In this document: piece after piece, positions 1-11,820 of the stretch
Layout: each line of letters begins with the position of its first letter
Numbering within the stretch: the stretch's first letter is position 1
From: Cunninghamella blakesleeana
Lineage: Eukaryota; Mucoromycota; Mucoromycetes; Mucorales; Cunninghamellaceae
Direction of reading: 5' to 3'
Assembly: GCA_017871115.1 (NCBI GenBank)
Contig: JAFCIZ010000005.1
Coordinates: 2,340,501 to 2,404,500 of the forward strand
Length of the DNA stretch: 64,000 bases
Position numbers and translations under genes: made by a program
Notes under the pieces: generated by a model
What the model was told of the DNA's origin: nothing
The model's input: only the letters and a program-made list of their open reading frames with translations
Database searches by the model: none

Positions 1-769
1 ATAAGATTGTCATGGGTATTTATGAATTAATTTAAATCATAATATTTTAAGTTGATTTATCATTTAGTTTTATATACAAAAATTGACAGCAAAAATAAAA
101 CAATGGTCTTCAAAATTGGATATTTCTTATTTATCCCATGGTGTGATGTAATAACAAAAATCAATATAAAAAAATATTAAGGTATATATACTTTATATAA
201 TATAAACGCCATTTTTTAATAACTCTATATTGTATTATATATATTACAAGTGCTTTTTTATTTCATTTGGTGATCTATTATTTTTAATGTCCGAATAAAG
301 AAAAGGGGAAAATTACCATTTTAAAAATCTCTACACAATTTTAAATTGAGTTGACTCCCTCCTCTTCCGCATTGGTAAAAAAAAAAAAGTGAATACACAT
401 ATCATCCATCCATCCATCCATCACTATTATGTTCAAATCAATTAATCTTTCATTTTTATTCATCTATTCGCCATAATTACCGTATATTTATTTTATATAG
501 GACATATAATGTATGTAAAAAAAGAAGATATATGACACGAAAAAGAAATTGAAAAAGGATATTGAAATATAAAGAAATTCAATTCGGAATGCAACACTTT
601 TTATAAACTCAATAATAATACACTATTATATTGTTGGATATACAATTATATATAAATATATATTAAATACTTGGAAAAATAATATTCTGTTATTCACCAA
701 ATACAGATACATTTATTAAAATTTTTATTATATATCTATATATTGCACTTTACATAAAAAATAGATATC
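1..769. other. Upstream region of the eS10 gene
   Basis: No convincing reading frame. It holds a short CATC tetranucleotide repeat near 403-422 and an isolated CCGC core at 367-370 in otherwise AT-only sequence, similar to GC cores seen upstream of many other genes here. Presumed promoter and 5' UTR of the ribosomal protein gene. Confidence 0.5.
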
Positions 770-1897
770 ATGCTTATTTCCAAGGAAAACCGCAAAGCTA
801 TTTACGAAGCTCTCTTCAAGGGTAAAAATAAATAAATAGCGAATATATATTTGTATTAAAAAGGGATAAATATATGTATAAAGAAGACAAGTTTTATCAG
901 CAATAATAAAAAAACTGAAAGAAAAAAGGAAAACAATAGAATATCAGTTACACAGACCTATCTACCCACAAACATTAAATAAAATATAATAAATGCCTAA
1001 TCAACCAACAATCATACATATTATTCAGCAACCTTTCAATTAATAATAATAATATAGGATCAACGTTATTTTTATCAATTCAATCATTCACTAACGCATT
1101 ATATGTTCATGATTTTTTTTTGATATTTAATAGATGGTGCCTTAGTTGCTGCCAAAGATTTCAATGCTCCCAAGCACCCTGAAATTGATGTTCCTAACTT
1201 GGAAGTAATCAAGTCCATGCAATCTTTAACTTCTAAAGGTTTAGTAAAGACTCAATTCTCTTGGCAATACTATTACTACACCCTTACTGATGAAGGTATT
1301 GACTATCTCCGTGAATGTAAGTATTAATATATATATATATATATATATATAGAAAGAGAGTGATGTATATAAAACATAAAAAGAGATAATCATACTTATT
1401 AATTTTGTAATATTTTATTTATTTTATTTTTTTATAATAAATATATTAATATTTAGATCTCCACTTGCCCACTGAAATTGTTCCTGCTACCTTAAAGAAG
1501 GCTGCTCGCCCTGCTGCCCCCCGTCGTACTTGTAAGTTAGATAATATTAAAAATGAAAGAAAAAAAAAGTAATTCATATTTTAATCATTATTCTTTTTTT
1601 AAATAAATAAATAATATTATCTATAGTCGGTGAAGGTCGTGAAGGTTCAGGTCCCCGCGGTCCTCGTGGTGATCGTGATGATTATCGTCGTAAGGAAGGT
1701 GCCTCTGGTGACTTCAAGCCTGAATTCCGTGGTGGTTTCGGTAAGCTTTTTTTTTTTTAAAAAAAAATAAAAAGGATAATATAAACATATATTTATATTT
1801 ATATATGCTAATTATTTTATTTTTCTTCATTTTATAATTTTGTCTATTTTTTTTTTTTTTACAATTTTTACTATTAGGACGTGGTCGTCGCGAATAA
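770..1897 (+). CDS. RPS10: 40S ribosomal protein eS10 (5 exons)
   Basis: Small-subunit ribosomal protein eS10, 147 aa. Exons 770-821, 1134-1316, 1457-1531, 1627-1740 and 1878-1897 join in frame from ATG to TAA with GT-AG introns. The protein starts [19 protein letters not shown], has the conserved core [19 protein letters not shown] and [13 protein letters not shown], and ends in an Arg/Gly-rich tail closing GRGRRE. This layout and length are typical of eukaryotic S10, which binds in the head of the 40S subunit near the mRNA entry side. Codon use is more C-ending than in the neighbours, as expected for a highly expressed gene. The last coding exon carries only 20 nt. Identification is secure; only exact splice sites lack transcript support. 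Confidence 0.95.
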
Positions 1898-2588
1898 ATT
1901 ATTATGTTTGTAGATTCATAATTTTTAAGTTTAATGATTTCATGATTTTTTTTCTTTTCATATAATATTAATTATGATGAACATTTAATAAAAAAAATAC
2001 ATCAAAAAGAAAAACAAGAAGGAAATAAGATATAATGATTACTTGTTTTAGGATTTCATCATCACATGATAATATGGTTTTAGTTTAATATATATATAAT
2101 AGGGATGGAAGGATGCATGATTATCAGGAGAGATAAAAAGAATAAAAATGTGTGTATGTTTATTTATTTATTTCTATAAAAATAACAATTATTATGCACA
2201 AATAGTAATAATAAATGGACGGATTAACTATATATGTGTGTACCTGTGTGTGTCTTTAATTTAATTATTAAATAATAACTATCATCGATTGAATTCCTTG
2301 ATAATTATAACGAAATTATAAAACGATATTTTGCTTTTTTTTTTAAAAAAAAATAATACCGTTTTTATTATAAGTAAATATATATCTATCAAAAGTAATA
2401 TATAAAAAAGTCAACGAATAGAAAAAAAATACAGATAGTGAATAGTAATAATAATAGGTGTATATATATATATATATATATATACAATAAATAAAGGAGT
2501 AAAAAGTAGGGTATACATATATATATATATATATATAATTAGTTAAGTTATATCTATATACATCAATTTATAGTAATGATGATTTTTT
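1898..2588. other. Convergent intergenic region, eS10 / MFS transporter
   Basis: AT-rich 3' regions of two convergent genes. It contains (TA)n runs near 2461-2485 and 2520-2536 and a T-run/A-run palindrome near 2334-2350. No reading frame or RNA gene seen. Confidence 0.5.
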
Positions 2589-4923
2589 TTAAGTTATCCA
2601 ACCAAATGAAAAACAAATACTTAATGAGAATAAGATCAAATTAAATAAATAAATGGATTGAATAGACCATCCCAATTTATCCATATAACCCAATAGTAAA
2701 ACACCAAATGCCGGGCCAAAACTACTAAACAAAGCAGATAATTTTCCTCTTAACATCATTTTTTCTGGATAACTATGACTTGAAGAAGAGACCAATGAAT
2801 CTACTTGATAAGAAGAGATGAACCATAATGTTTGAAAGCCAATCGTCTGGGTAGCATGTAATAATATCAAACAAAATACCATCCACCATGGACCACCAAC
2901 TGGTAAATAAGCGAAAGCAATGGTGCAAGTCATTAAAGTGATATGTGTCATAATCATAATGGATTTCATATAAAATCGATCTATTATCTAATTATAAGAA
3001 AAAAAAAAAAGATAAAAGATGATAATGGTCAGTTATCTAAGTATACTGTCTCTCTCTCTCTCTCTCTTTTTTTTTTTTTAATCAATTTAAAATCACATTA
3101 TTATTATTACTATCCTTTTTTTTTTTTTTTAATAAAAATATCATTCCCTTATATACATTTACATATTCATATATGTATATATGCTATATTTACCTTTGAA
3201 ATATAAGTTGAAATAAGAATATCAGAGAGTGTACCAATTAAAATCATGAAACCTACGGTATGCATAGATAATTCAAAATAATCACGATAAATTAAAGGGG
3301 AGAAGAATAGCATGGAAGCCGAGGCCATCCCCAAAAGAAAACAAGAGGAAAAAATAAATAAAAATGGAAAGGAAGCCGTAGTAGTAAGAGTTGTGTGAAT
3401 TTGGTCTTGTAGTGGGATAAAGAAATGAGGACGGAACCTTGGGAATATAGTAATTAAATAAACCATAGGGATATCAGAAGGTGGGAATGGTAATAAAGCC
3501 AATGACATGGACATAAACGTGGTATCAAATAAAGAGGATGATTGGGTTGTTGTTGGGCTATGATTGGGTGATGAAGAAGAGGAGGGTGAAGTAGGTGAAA
3601 TATAAGGTAATGATGATGAAGATGAAAGGTAATTAGGATGATGGTAAGTATGATGGTAAGTATGCTGATGATGTATATGAGGAGAAATGGATAATGGCGA
3701 GGATGATAATGAAGGTGGCAACAAAGGAGTATAATGAAATGTACTATTATCTAATAAATAATCCAAACTAGTAGAAGTAGAAGAATGAATACTTGGTGCC
3801 CGTGATGGCGAAGGGGAAGAAGCCATGGATAATTTTTGCAACATACTAGCGTCTTCTTCAGAAATGCGAGACAAATGGTCACCAAATAAACTATAAGGTT
3901 TATAATGATAAGTAGTTGAATCTAATAATGGTGCGGTCACATAATGAATAGTAGGAGAAGTAAAATTAGAAGAAATATAATCGTGATCATAGTAATTGAC
4001 AGGTATTGAATGCTGAATAGAATGATGATTATGATGATAAAGTAAAGGTGAAGTTTCCATAGATTGTTCTTCTAATTTAAAGCCAAGTAATAAGGGGTCT
4101 GCAGGTTGAACTGTGGTTGAAAGTGAGAGTAAAAATAATGCTACACATCCAATTAACACTGTTCCCATTAATGTATCAAAATCATGATCATCATCTAAAA
4201 AACAACCTATACTTAATGCTGTTATTCCTAAACTAAGTTTTCCCCACCGTCTTTCAGATTCTAAAATAATATATAATAAATAATAATAATAATAATAAAT
4301 AAATAGATCATGAGTAAATAAATAAATAAATAAATAAAATGACAATATAAATAAATAATAAATAATAAATAAATAAATCATGTTGACGATGAATAATAAT
4401 TATTATTATTATTATAAAATGCTATATTATTATTCACTTATCCCCTTAACTATTGAACTTTCCCTTTTCCCCCTTAATCTTCTTTTTCTTTTTTTAATAA
4501 TAACTATAATATGAATATGAACTTACCATAGAAAAGTTTATAATCACCCAAGATTTTAATGATCACTCCATCAATTAAAGAACCTAAAGGTTGAAAGAAC
4601 CAGCCATCCAGGATCATACATAAAATAGCAGCAGGCCATGATAGCCAAGTATCAGGTGGAATTGAAAGTATCAGTACTAAACTCGCAGCACCTAAAGAAG
4701 TTAATAAACTAATTAAAACACCATGTAAATTTGTTGCACGTTGATCGACCCAAGCTGACCAAAATCCATAGCCAATAGTTCTTGTTGTTAATACGATGCA
4801 CAATAAAATGGCTATTTGATAATACGTGAAATGTAAAGAATGGAAAAAATATAAAGGTAAAAAATAATGTACACTTAATGATACGCCATAGGCTATTGTT
4901 AAAAACTTTGACCAAAAAAGCAT
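2589..4923 (-). CDS. MFSD6-like (MFS_1_like) transporter
   Basis: Major facilitator superfamily protein of about 620 aa. Exons 4527-4923, 3194-4260 and 2589-2987 (read on the minus strand) keep frame throughout. The N-terminal half has hydrophobic helices with a YYQIAILLCIVLTTRTIG helix followed by WSAWVDQ, resembling the Q-x-G...P...P..G-x-x-x-D region of the MFS_1_like family. Exon 2 opens ERRWGKLSLG, the usual R-x-W/Y-G motif. The C-terminal half resumes with helices (SALFSSFGPAFGVLLLG). Between the halves lies a low-complexity Ser/His/Tyr-rich cytosolic loop of about 200 residues (roughly 190-385), much longer than a normal MFS central loop. Substrate unknown. The family call is good; the function is not predicted. 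Confidence 0.75.
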
Positions 4924-6946
4924 TTAAAAGAGTTTTTTTTTAAAACTATATATTATATTATATATATATATATATATAATATACATATAAATATATACAC
5001 ATATATATATATATATATATATTTATAGTTAATGTATATATAAAATATGTATATATATAATATAAAGTTATATATATATATATTTATTAAAATATATAGA
5101 AAGAAAGTAGAGCGAGTGAGAGAGTGAGAAGCAAAAAGAAGAGAAAAAAGGAAAAAAAAAAAAAAGAATTTATGGCAAAAAAAAGCGGTGTTTTAATTAA
5201 ATGTAACGCCTATTTTTTTTTTAAAAAAACCACATTATAAAAAAAAGGGAGGGTAAATAAATAGTCTTTATATAAATATAGTTATAAAATAATAAATAAA
5301 AAAAGCGTCGATCTTTTTATATGCATTGACTTGGTAATGATTTTTTAGCCTTTTGCCACCCAAAAACAAATAAAAAGATAAACATATCATTTACTAGAGT
5401 CTGGGTTTTCAATGTGTAAAGTGTAAATGAACGAACTTTTTATTCTGATTAAATATTAGCTTTTTAATATTATTTTTATAAAAAAAAGTTTAAGCATTCG
5501 AAGGGAAACAAAATAAAAATAGTAAAATCAGAATTAAATAAAATTAAAAAAAAGGGTGATTTTCAATAATTAAACATCAGGGTATTATTTCAGACATTAT
5601 CGTCGATATTGGTAAATTCCTATATAATGCTATAACTATTATATCATAATATCATAGACTTACCTTTGGATAGTTATTAATCATTAACCAATTCAATATT
5701 AAATTAAATAAACAAACCAAAAGAAAAAAAAAAAAGGAAACTATAAATAATAATGCTACAATTTTTTTTTCCTTTAAAAAGTAATCTATTCACTTTCAAA
5801 TCTCTAATTCTATTGTTATTCCAATTAATAAAAAGATACAATTCAAATAAAACTTTTAAGAATCTTGGCAATTTTAAATATAGTATTATATGTATCATAT
5901 CTCATATTATATTTACATTTATCACTATCATTGTCGTCATGTTATTGGTTAGCTGAAAAAATAAACCTAGTTCCAAACTCAAGTGGAGTTCTACCAATAC
6001 AGCGTATCTTTATGGTCATACCGCATTACTTTTCGTTTTCAAAAGCTTCACAACTTGCTTAATTTTTAAGATTAAGACTCAGAGATTTATTCCTATATTT
6101 TAAAGAATAAACAATAGAGCCAAGTTAATAATAATCCTTTTTCTTTTATTATATATATAACTATACATAAGATCACTATCACCCAATGCATTATAGTTGA
6201 CTATATTACCATTTGTGTTATCTGCAAATACCAATGATATATTACGTGCAGTTTTTTTTTTTTTATTAGTTACTGAAGGACTTGACTGTTGATCGAATCA
6301 AAGTAACTTATAACTATTGTATACGTTAGAGTGATAATAATAATATAAAGTAATGAAGAAGTAAACAAAAAAAAACATTTTTTTATGCCAATCATAAGAT
6401 TGATAATATTTAAACATCGATATACCAAATCGGGAAATTAGTTTTTTCAATGGTGTTGTTCATTACATTTTCAATGATATTTTTCTTCTTTTTATATTTG
6501 TATTTTTAATAAAATTAAATAAACAAGTAAATAATTTTAATTTTTTATTACATTTTATTTATTAAAAATATAAGAGAAATCAGTATTTTTCGAGCCAATA
6601 GATAATAATAATAATAACAATAATAATGGAAATAAATAACTATCCAACATAATTCAATTTAGACAATTAAAGTATTATTCATGATCATTTATTTTTTAAA
6701 AAAAATGTATATCCAAATATAGATGATACTCCAAAATCCAAGTTTCATGATATTGTGTAACAAATAAATACATATTAAAATGAAATAATGATCTGTTTGA
6801 GAATTTGTTTCAATTATGATTATGATTATAATTATTAAATGGAGTAAAAATTTACATTTATATTATCTTTATATAATAGACTTTTCAAAAATAAATATAT
6901 ATAAAATAAATAAGAATTGAATGATGAAATAAAATAAAATAAAATG

Positions 6947-6982
<36 letters not shown>

Positions 6983-7019
6983 AAATAAATAAAAAAATGA
7001 AGAGTAATAATAAAATAAT
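4924..7019. other. Intergenic region, gene-poor
   Basis: Divergent on the left and downstream of DGAT1 on the right. (TA)n-rich at 4950-5095 and 6948-6979, with a GCGG core at 5185-5188 (about 260 nt upstream of the MFS start). Short open frames near 5704-6062 are AT-driven and show no family features. Nothing else supported. Confidence 0.4.
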
Positions 7020-8088
7020 TTATGGCATTTCATAATGACGATGGGTAACTGTCCATTGATAATAATACATTAATGCAATTGTAGGTTGACCAACAACACA
7101 GAAAGTGATCCTATATAAATATAATAATAATAAACATTTAATTTTTTATACGTACATTTTTGATCCTCTATATCCATCTATTATTGTTATATATTTATTT
7201 TATTTTATTTTATTTTGGATTTACCAGAAAATAGTATTTCCAAGAGCTGTTCCTTTTCCTCTCCATTTTTCCAAAGGTTTTGTAATAGCAATCAATGGGA
7301 TTTGTCCAAGCATACCCCAAAAGGCAAAGCCGGTAATGGCATGAGTAGGAATACCGACTAATAATTCATGCAAGACAGCAGAAACAAAGAAAACCAATAA
7401 TTGACCTACAGCAGGTGGTATCCCAGCATGGACACTTGGTAAATAAACATGTCTTTTAAAGAATAAATACACGGGACGATTCCATAAACGCCAGTAAGTA
7501 GCAAGGTTGCCAGAATTCCACCAAGCCAAATAGAAAGTGCGATCCCCAAATCTTAAGATTTCACTCAATGCATTTAAATACGCATGGAAAAATGCATAAA
7601 ACATCAATAGCCAAATGACCACAGCGGAAGTTGATAATTTTAATACTCTTTCTACAATCACTACTAAGTTATTATCTTCCAAGGCCTTTAAAGAATTTGC
7701 TAAAGTTGGTTTGGCATATTGTTCCATCAAGACATACATCATAACTAAACAAATGACTAATTCCATGACACGTTTTAAAAAAAAGGTTAATCGGAATTTC
7801 TCGGTACGTGGATAGGATGGTTGATAACATAACGTGGGTGCAAAAAAGAAATAGAATAGATTGCTGAATTTAATGTTGTTTGGATATGCTACTTGTTCAT
7901 CATAAAATTCTGATTGTTTTCCTTCAAGGTAATCATGGCGAAGTTCTTTATTGACCAAGCAATAAGATGTTAATTTTAAAAAGGTGACTAAACAAATAAT
8001 CAAAATGGCTGATCCAACTATAAATGATAAATAAATAAAGAAACATGTTGTAAATTAGTCATTTATCACGCAAAATTTAAATATATAC

Positions 8089-8120
<32 letters not shown>

Positions 8121-9005
8121 ATTTGTATGTGTTTATATGTGTAACAGATTCAGGTAATCAGTCAGCTTTTTTTTTTCTCTTTTTCGTATTCAACCTCTTT
8201 TTATTGTTATTTTTTTTTTAACTTACTCAAAGGATGATAGATATGGTTATATACAATATATGAAGGAAAAGATAATAAAAAGACCAAATGACCAAGATGA
8301 GTGAAAGCGGTAACCCTTTCTACAGAAGCTAATTTTTTTAAAAAATCAGGTTTTGCATTTTGAGCTTGGGTGGCTAATTTAGTCATACTATTTTCAACAA
8401 CATAAGAGATGGTCAAACTAAGTGGAACACTTAACCAAGCTAAAAAAAAAAATCCATAATCTTGAATTGGTATATAACTATGAGGAAATCGTACAAGTAA
8501 TCCATATTTTGTCCAATTTTCTATTACTAAACGTATATTACTGGCACCAAGGACAAGCACTGTATTTAAAAGAAAGTGGTAAGTGAGATAAAAAAAATAA
8601 TTAGTTTATTATCTATCTCTATTGTTTTGACAACTTTTTTTCAAACTTTAAACCATTTTTTTCGCTCTCCCTTTTAGTTTCAAAGCCTTTTACTCACTCT
8701 CTCTTTCTTTAACAAGTAAAATAAAAAACAAACTTACTTCCAAGACGAATAAAACCACTATAATTTTCAGGGGGAGCTTCTTTTGATAAAACAGACGCTT
8801 TAGTGACAGTATGGATAGGAATAGTATGGTGAGCTCCTTGATAAGTAGTAGCACTTGATTTTTTTTTCTTATCTTCTAACTTTTCCTCATTAATGGTGGA
8901 TACGCGTTTACTTGTAATACGTAAATCCCTTCGTTGTCTAGAATCAGATTGATCATCTTCACTATCTGTAACTACTTTTGCTGACCTTTTATAAGCCGTT
9001 GACAT
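7020..9005 (-). CDS. DGAT1: Diacylglycerol O-acyltransferase 1 (MBOAT)
   Basis: Final enzyme of triacylglycerol synthesis: an ER membrane enzyme that acylates diacylglycerol with acyl-CoA. Four exons on the minus strand, 8738-9005, 8227-8559, 7225-8017 and 7020-7110, give 494 aa, the usual DGAT1 length. A hydrophilic N-terminus (about 90 aa) precedes multiple membrane helices. Visible MBOAT landmarks are FAPTLCYQPSYPR (about 260-271), RFGDRTFYLAWWN (about 356-368) and the catalytic His in SAVLHELLVGIP (His407). The usual FYxDWWN motif reads FYLAWWN here, so the conserved Asp is Ala365. Sterol acyltransferases share this fold, but FAPTLCYxxxxPR and the overall length favour DGAT1. The Spo7-like gene close by acts upstream in the same pathway. 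Confidence 0.92.
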
Positions 9006-9526
9006 AGTTTATTATACTTGTTAATATAATAATATTAAAAAAAAAAAGGAATAGAGAAAAAGGAAAGGGAATAAAAAAAAGAAAAGCTGGGTTGTGTAAA
9101 AAATCCAAATTTATAAATATTTCTTATGTTAACATTTAAATTCCGACGTGTGTCACTGGCATATGAATATTTTCGATTACTATTAATGATTCTTTATAAT
9201 ATGTATCTTATTTATTTATTTATTTTTATATATTCACTAATTAGTTGTACATGAGAATATATATAAACAAGCATATGTTTATCGATGTATCATCATTAAA
9301 AAAATATAAAAACAATTCTTATTATCATTATCTTCAAGATCATCACTCTATTCTTTTTTTTTTTTTTTATTAAAAAATGAACAAAACTTACTCTATTTTT
9401 TTATACTCAGTTCTTTATTTTTTTAAAAAATTACTCATTACTGCTTTTTTATTTTCAATTTTTTCTTTCCTTATATTTTTATTTATTTTTTAAAACTAAC
9501 AAACTATTTATATATATATATATATA
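9006..9526. other. Divergent promoter, DGAT1 / SDH assembly factor
   Basis: Shared upstream region of two head-to-head genes. Mostly A/T runs; the sequence TTCCGACGTGTG near 9140-9151 is one of the few GC-containing patches. No reading frame. Confidence 0.45.
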
Positions 9527-9811
9527 ATGTTACGTTATTCTATCCTTCGACGAAGCTATTCTAGTTTAAATAGATCCGGTCCTATTCCTTTAGGTAATAA
9601 AAAACAGCAAAAAGAAATGTTGGATCTTATTCGTAAAAAACAACAACAAAATGCTCAAGATGTTGGAGGTCTTCATGACGATGCCAAACAACCTTTAAAA
9701 CCTGAATTTGAAGGTGATGTAAATCCAAAAACGGGTGAAGTAAATGGTCCAAAAAATGATCCTTTAAAGCATAAAGACTGGAGTTTTGGTGGAAGAGTAA
9801 CTGATTTTTAG
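9527..9811 (+). CDS. SDH8: Succinate dehydrogenase assembly factor 4 (DUF1674)
   Basis: Single-exon gene of 94 aa. The N-terminus (MLRYSILRRSYSSLNRSG) is basic and Ser/Arg-rich without acids, as expected of a mitochondrial presequence. The C-terminus carries the DUF1674 signature: FEGDVNPKTGEVNGP, then DPLKHKDWSFGGRVTDF. In this family (Sdh8/SDHAF4) the protein binds flavinated Sdh1 and helps assemble complex II in the matrix. The conserved block runs to the very last residue, as in homologues. A short middle linker is Gln/Lys-rich. It is convergent with the Spo7-like gene, 206 nt away. Confidence 0.92.
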   Translation: MLRYSILRRSYSSLNRSGPIPLGNKKQQKEMLDLIRKKQQQNAQDVGGLHDDAKQPLKPEFEGDVNPKTGEVNGPKNDPLKHKDWSFGGRVTDF

Positions 9812-10017
9812 ATATATATATATTTTATATTTCTTTTCCAATATATATTTATATTATTAATATGTTTACATTTATATTTATATATAAGGATTTGTTGTAT
9901 TTGTGGGTGTATATGTGTAAATATTTATATATATTAATAATAGTAATGACAACAATAAAATAATAATAGTAATAATAATAAAGTAATATGTACAGAAAAT
10001 AAGATGGAAGCATTTTT

Positions 10018-10643
10018 TTATGTTGTTTTTGCTTTGTTAGCTTGTCGAGCTTTCTTTCTTGCATAATACTGTTTACGATATTTATCAAACCCATCTTGTA
10101 ATTGTTTTGGCACCGAAGGATAAAAGTTTAATTCCCCAGATTCTCCACGCCGATTGAATTGAAGATTAAATGCTTTTAAGGCTTTATTACAATGAGGAAC
10201 AAATCTATTATCAACCAATAGAAGTAATATAAATAGTTTAATTAAGCTGGTTTTATATATATATGTACATGATTGTAGACTTACTCTGCAGCATATACTA
10301 TTTTTTCAGAATACATTCCAGATCTATAAAAGAATACCAAACAGCCAGCAGCTACTAATAATGCTATTGTATTTAATAAATGGTTGAAAAAAGCCTATTT
10401 TTATCATGTTAATATCAATTTTATTTAAAACAATTAATATTGTTATTATTATTATTGTTATTTTTCAATTTACCTTGCTAGGGTCTACAAATACAGCATA
10501 AAAGAAATAGCCCAAAAATATTAATAGAGTACCTAAAAGAGCTATTTTATATTATGAATCATTTATAAATGTATTCATAAATATTAAATAATAAAATGAT
10601 AAATAACATTAGAAATAAGTTTGTAGTTCTTTTTTTAAAATTC

Positions 10644-10683
<40 letters not shown>

Positions 10684-10884
10684 CAATGAATGTATATTTA
10701 TAATTATACCTTCAAACTTTCTTTTTCTTTTTCGTAGTCGAACCATATTTCCACGTAAACGTTCTTCAAAGATGACGAGGTCTCTATATGTAATTTGATC
10801 CATTTGTTTAGATGTCAATGTTTCTGAAGTTGATTCTATATTTGTTGTTTCTTGGGATACTGATGCTTTTTCGTTTTGTTCCAT
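10018..10884 (-). CDS. SPO7: Spo7-like subunit of the Nem1-Spo7 phosphatase
   Basis: Predicted 179 aa from four exons on the minus strand: 10710-10884, 10474-10541, 10285-10394 and 10018-10204. The N-terminal segment ends in a basic helix (FEERLRGNMVRLRKRKRKFE). Two membrane helices follow (LLGTLLIFLGYFFYAVFV and LLNTIALLVAAGCLVFFY), then the family signature FVPHCNKALKAFNLQFN and a basic C-terminus. In yeast Spo7 is the regulatory partner of the phosphatase Nem1 at the nuclear envelope/ER; the pair dephosphorylates and activates phosphatidate phosphatase Pah1, which makes diacylglycerol. That is the substrate of DGAT1, encoded about 1 kb away. Splice sites are consistent in phase; the last acceptor is AATAG immediately before TTTGTTCC. 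Confidence 0.82.
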
Positions 10885-10963
10885 TCTTTTATATTTTAAT
10901 AAATTTTAAAAGGTATTTAAGTATATATGTATGTCAATATATATATATATATATATGTAATTG

Positions 10964-10994
<31 letters not shown>

Positions 10995-11820
10995 ATATAA
11001 TATAATATAAAAAATATAAGAGGAAAAAGAGGAGGAAAAAAAATTGGTTGCTCAATTATAAAAAAATGCGGGTGTTAAAAATAAAACTTAAATTTAAATT
11101 TTTCATTTTTCCTTTTGGATACTCTCTTTTGTTAAATACTCTCACAGTTTTTTTTATTCTTAATCATTATATACTATCATAAAAGTTATATAGTAAATAA
11201 TAATCTCAGTTGTATTACAAGAAGTGTTCCTAATATAGTCATTTTCAAATGTACTATTTATTATTTTAACAAAAGAAGTAATAAGAAACACCGTATAGGC
11301 AAGGTTTCTTATTTAGTTTCCGTAATTTATTTCAAAGCAATCTATATATCACTATATCACCCATTTTTATATAAATTCCATTTTAACAAACAATCAAAAA
11401 TATAAAATAAAATAGAATAAAACAAAAAAAAAATAGAAAAATGTAATATAATATAGTGTAAAAGTAGGAGAAACAAATAATAGAGTGATATATAATAGGA
11501 CAGAAATAAAGCGCGCTTATATTTAAACTAGATATATGCTATTTATTTGGATTTAACCATTTTTATATACCCTTACAAAAAAATGGTAACACATTCTATA
11601 CTATTCGTACAGTCTGAAACAATGTTTTTTTTAAAACTTATATTATGCAATAGTATGATGCTACTATGTTTCTGTTAAACCCTTACACACAATTCGCCTT
11701 ATCGATAAGCTATAAAAACATAAACACATATATAATTTATTTTTTTTTATTTTTCTTCTTCTTTATTCCTTCTATTTATTATAAAATTATTATTACTATA
11801 ATTATTATTACTATTTAAAC
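10885..11820. other. Divergent intergenic region, SPO7 / LEA-like gene
   Basis: Shared upstream region. (TA)n runs lie near 10938-10990 and a GCGG core at 11068-11071, about 185 nt upstream of the Spo7 start. No coding potential seen. Confidence 0.45.

Noticed and set aside
5704..6062. Overlapping open frames of about 65 aa on both strands
   Set aside because: Composition is Ile/Phe/Leu/Asn only, as expected from AT-rich DNA; no signal peptide, splice partner or family motif.
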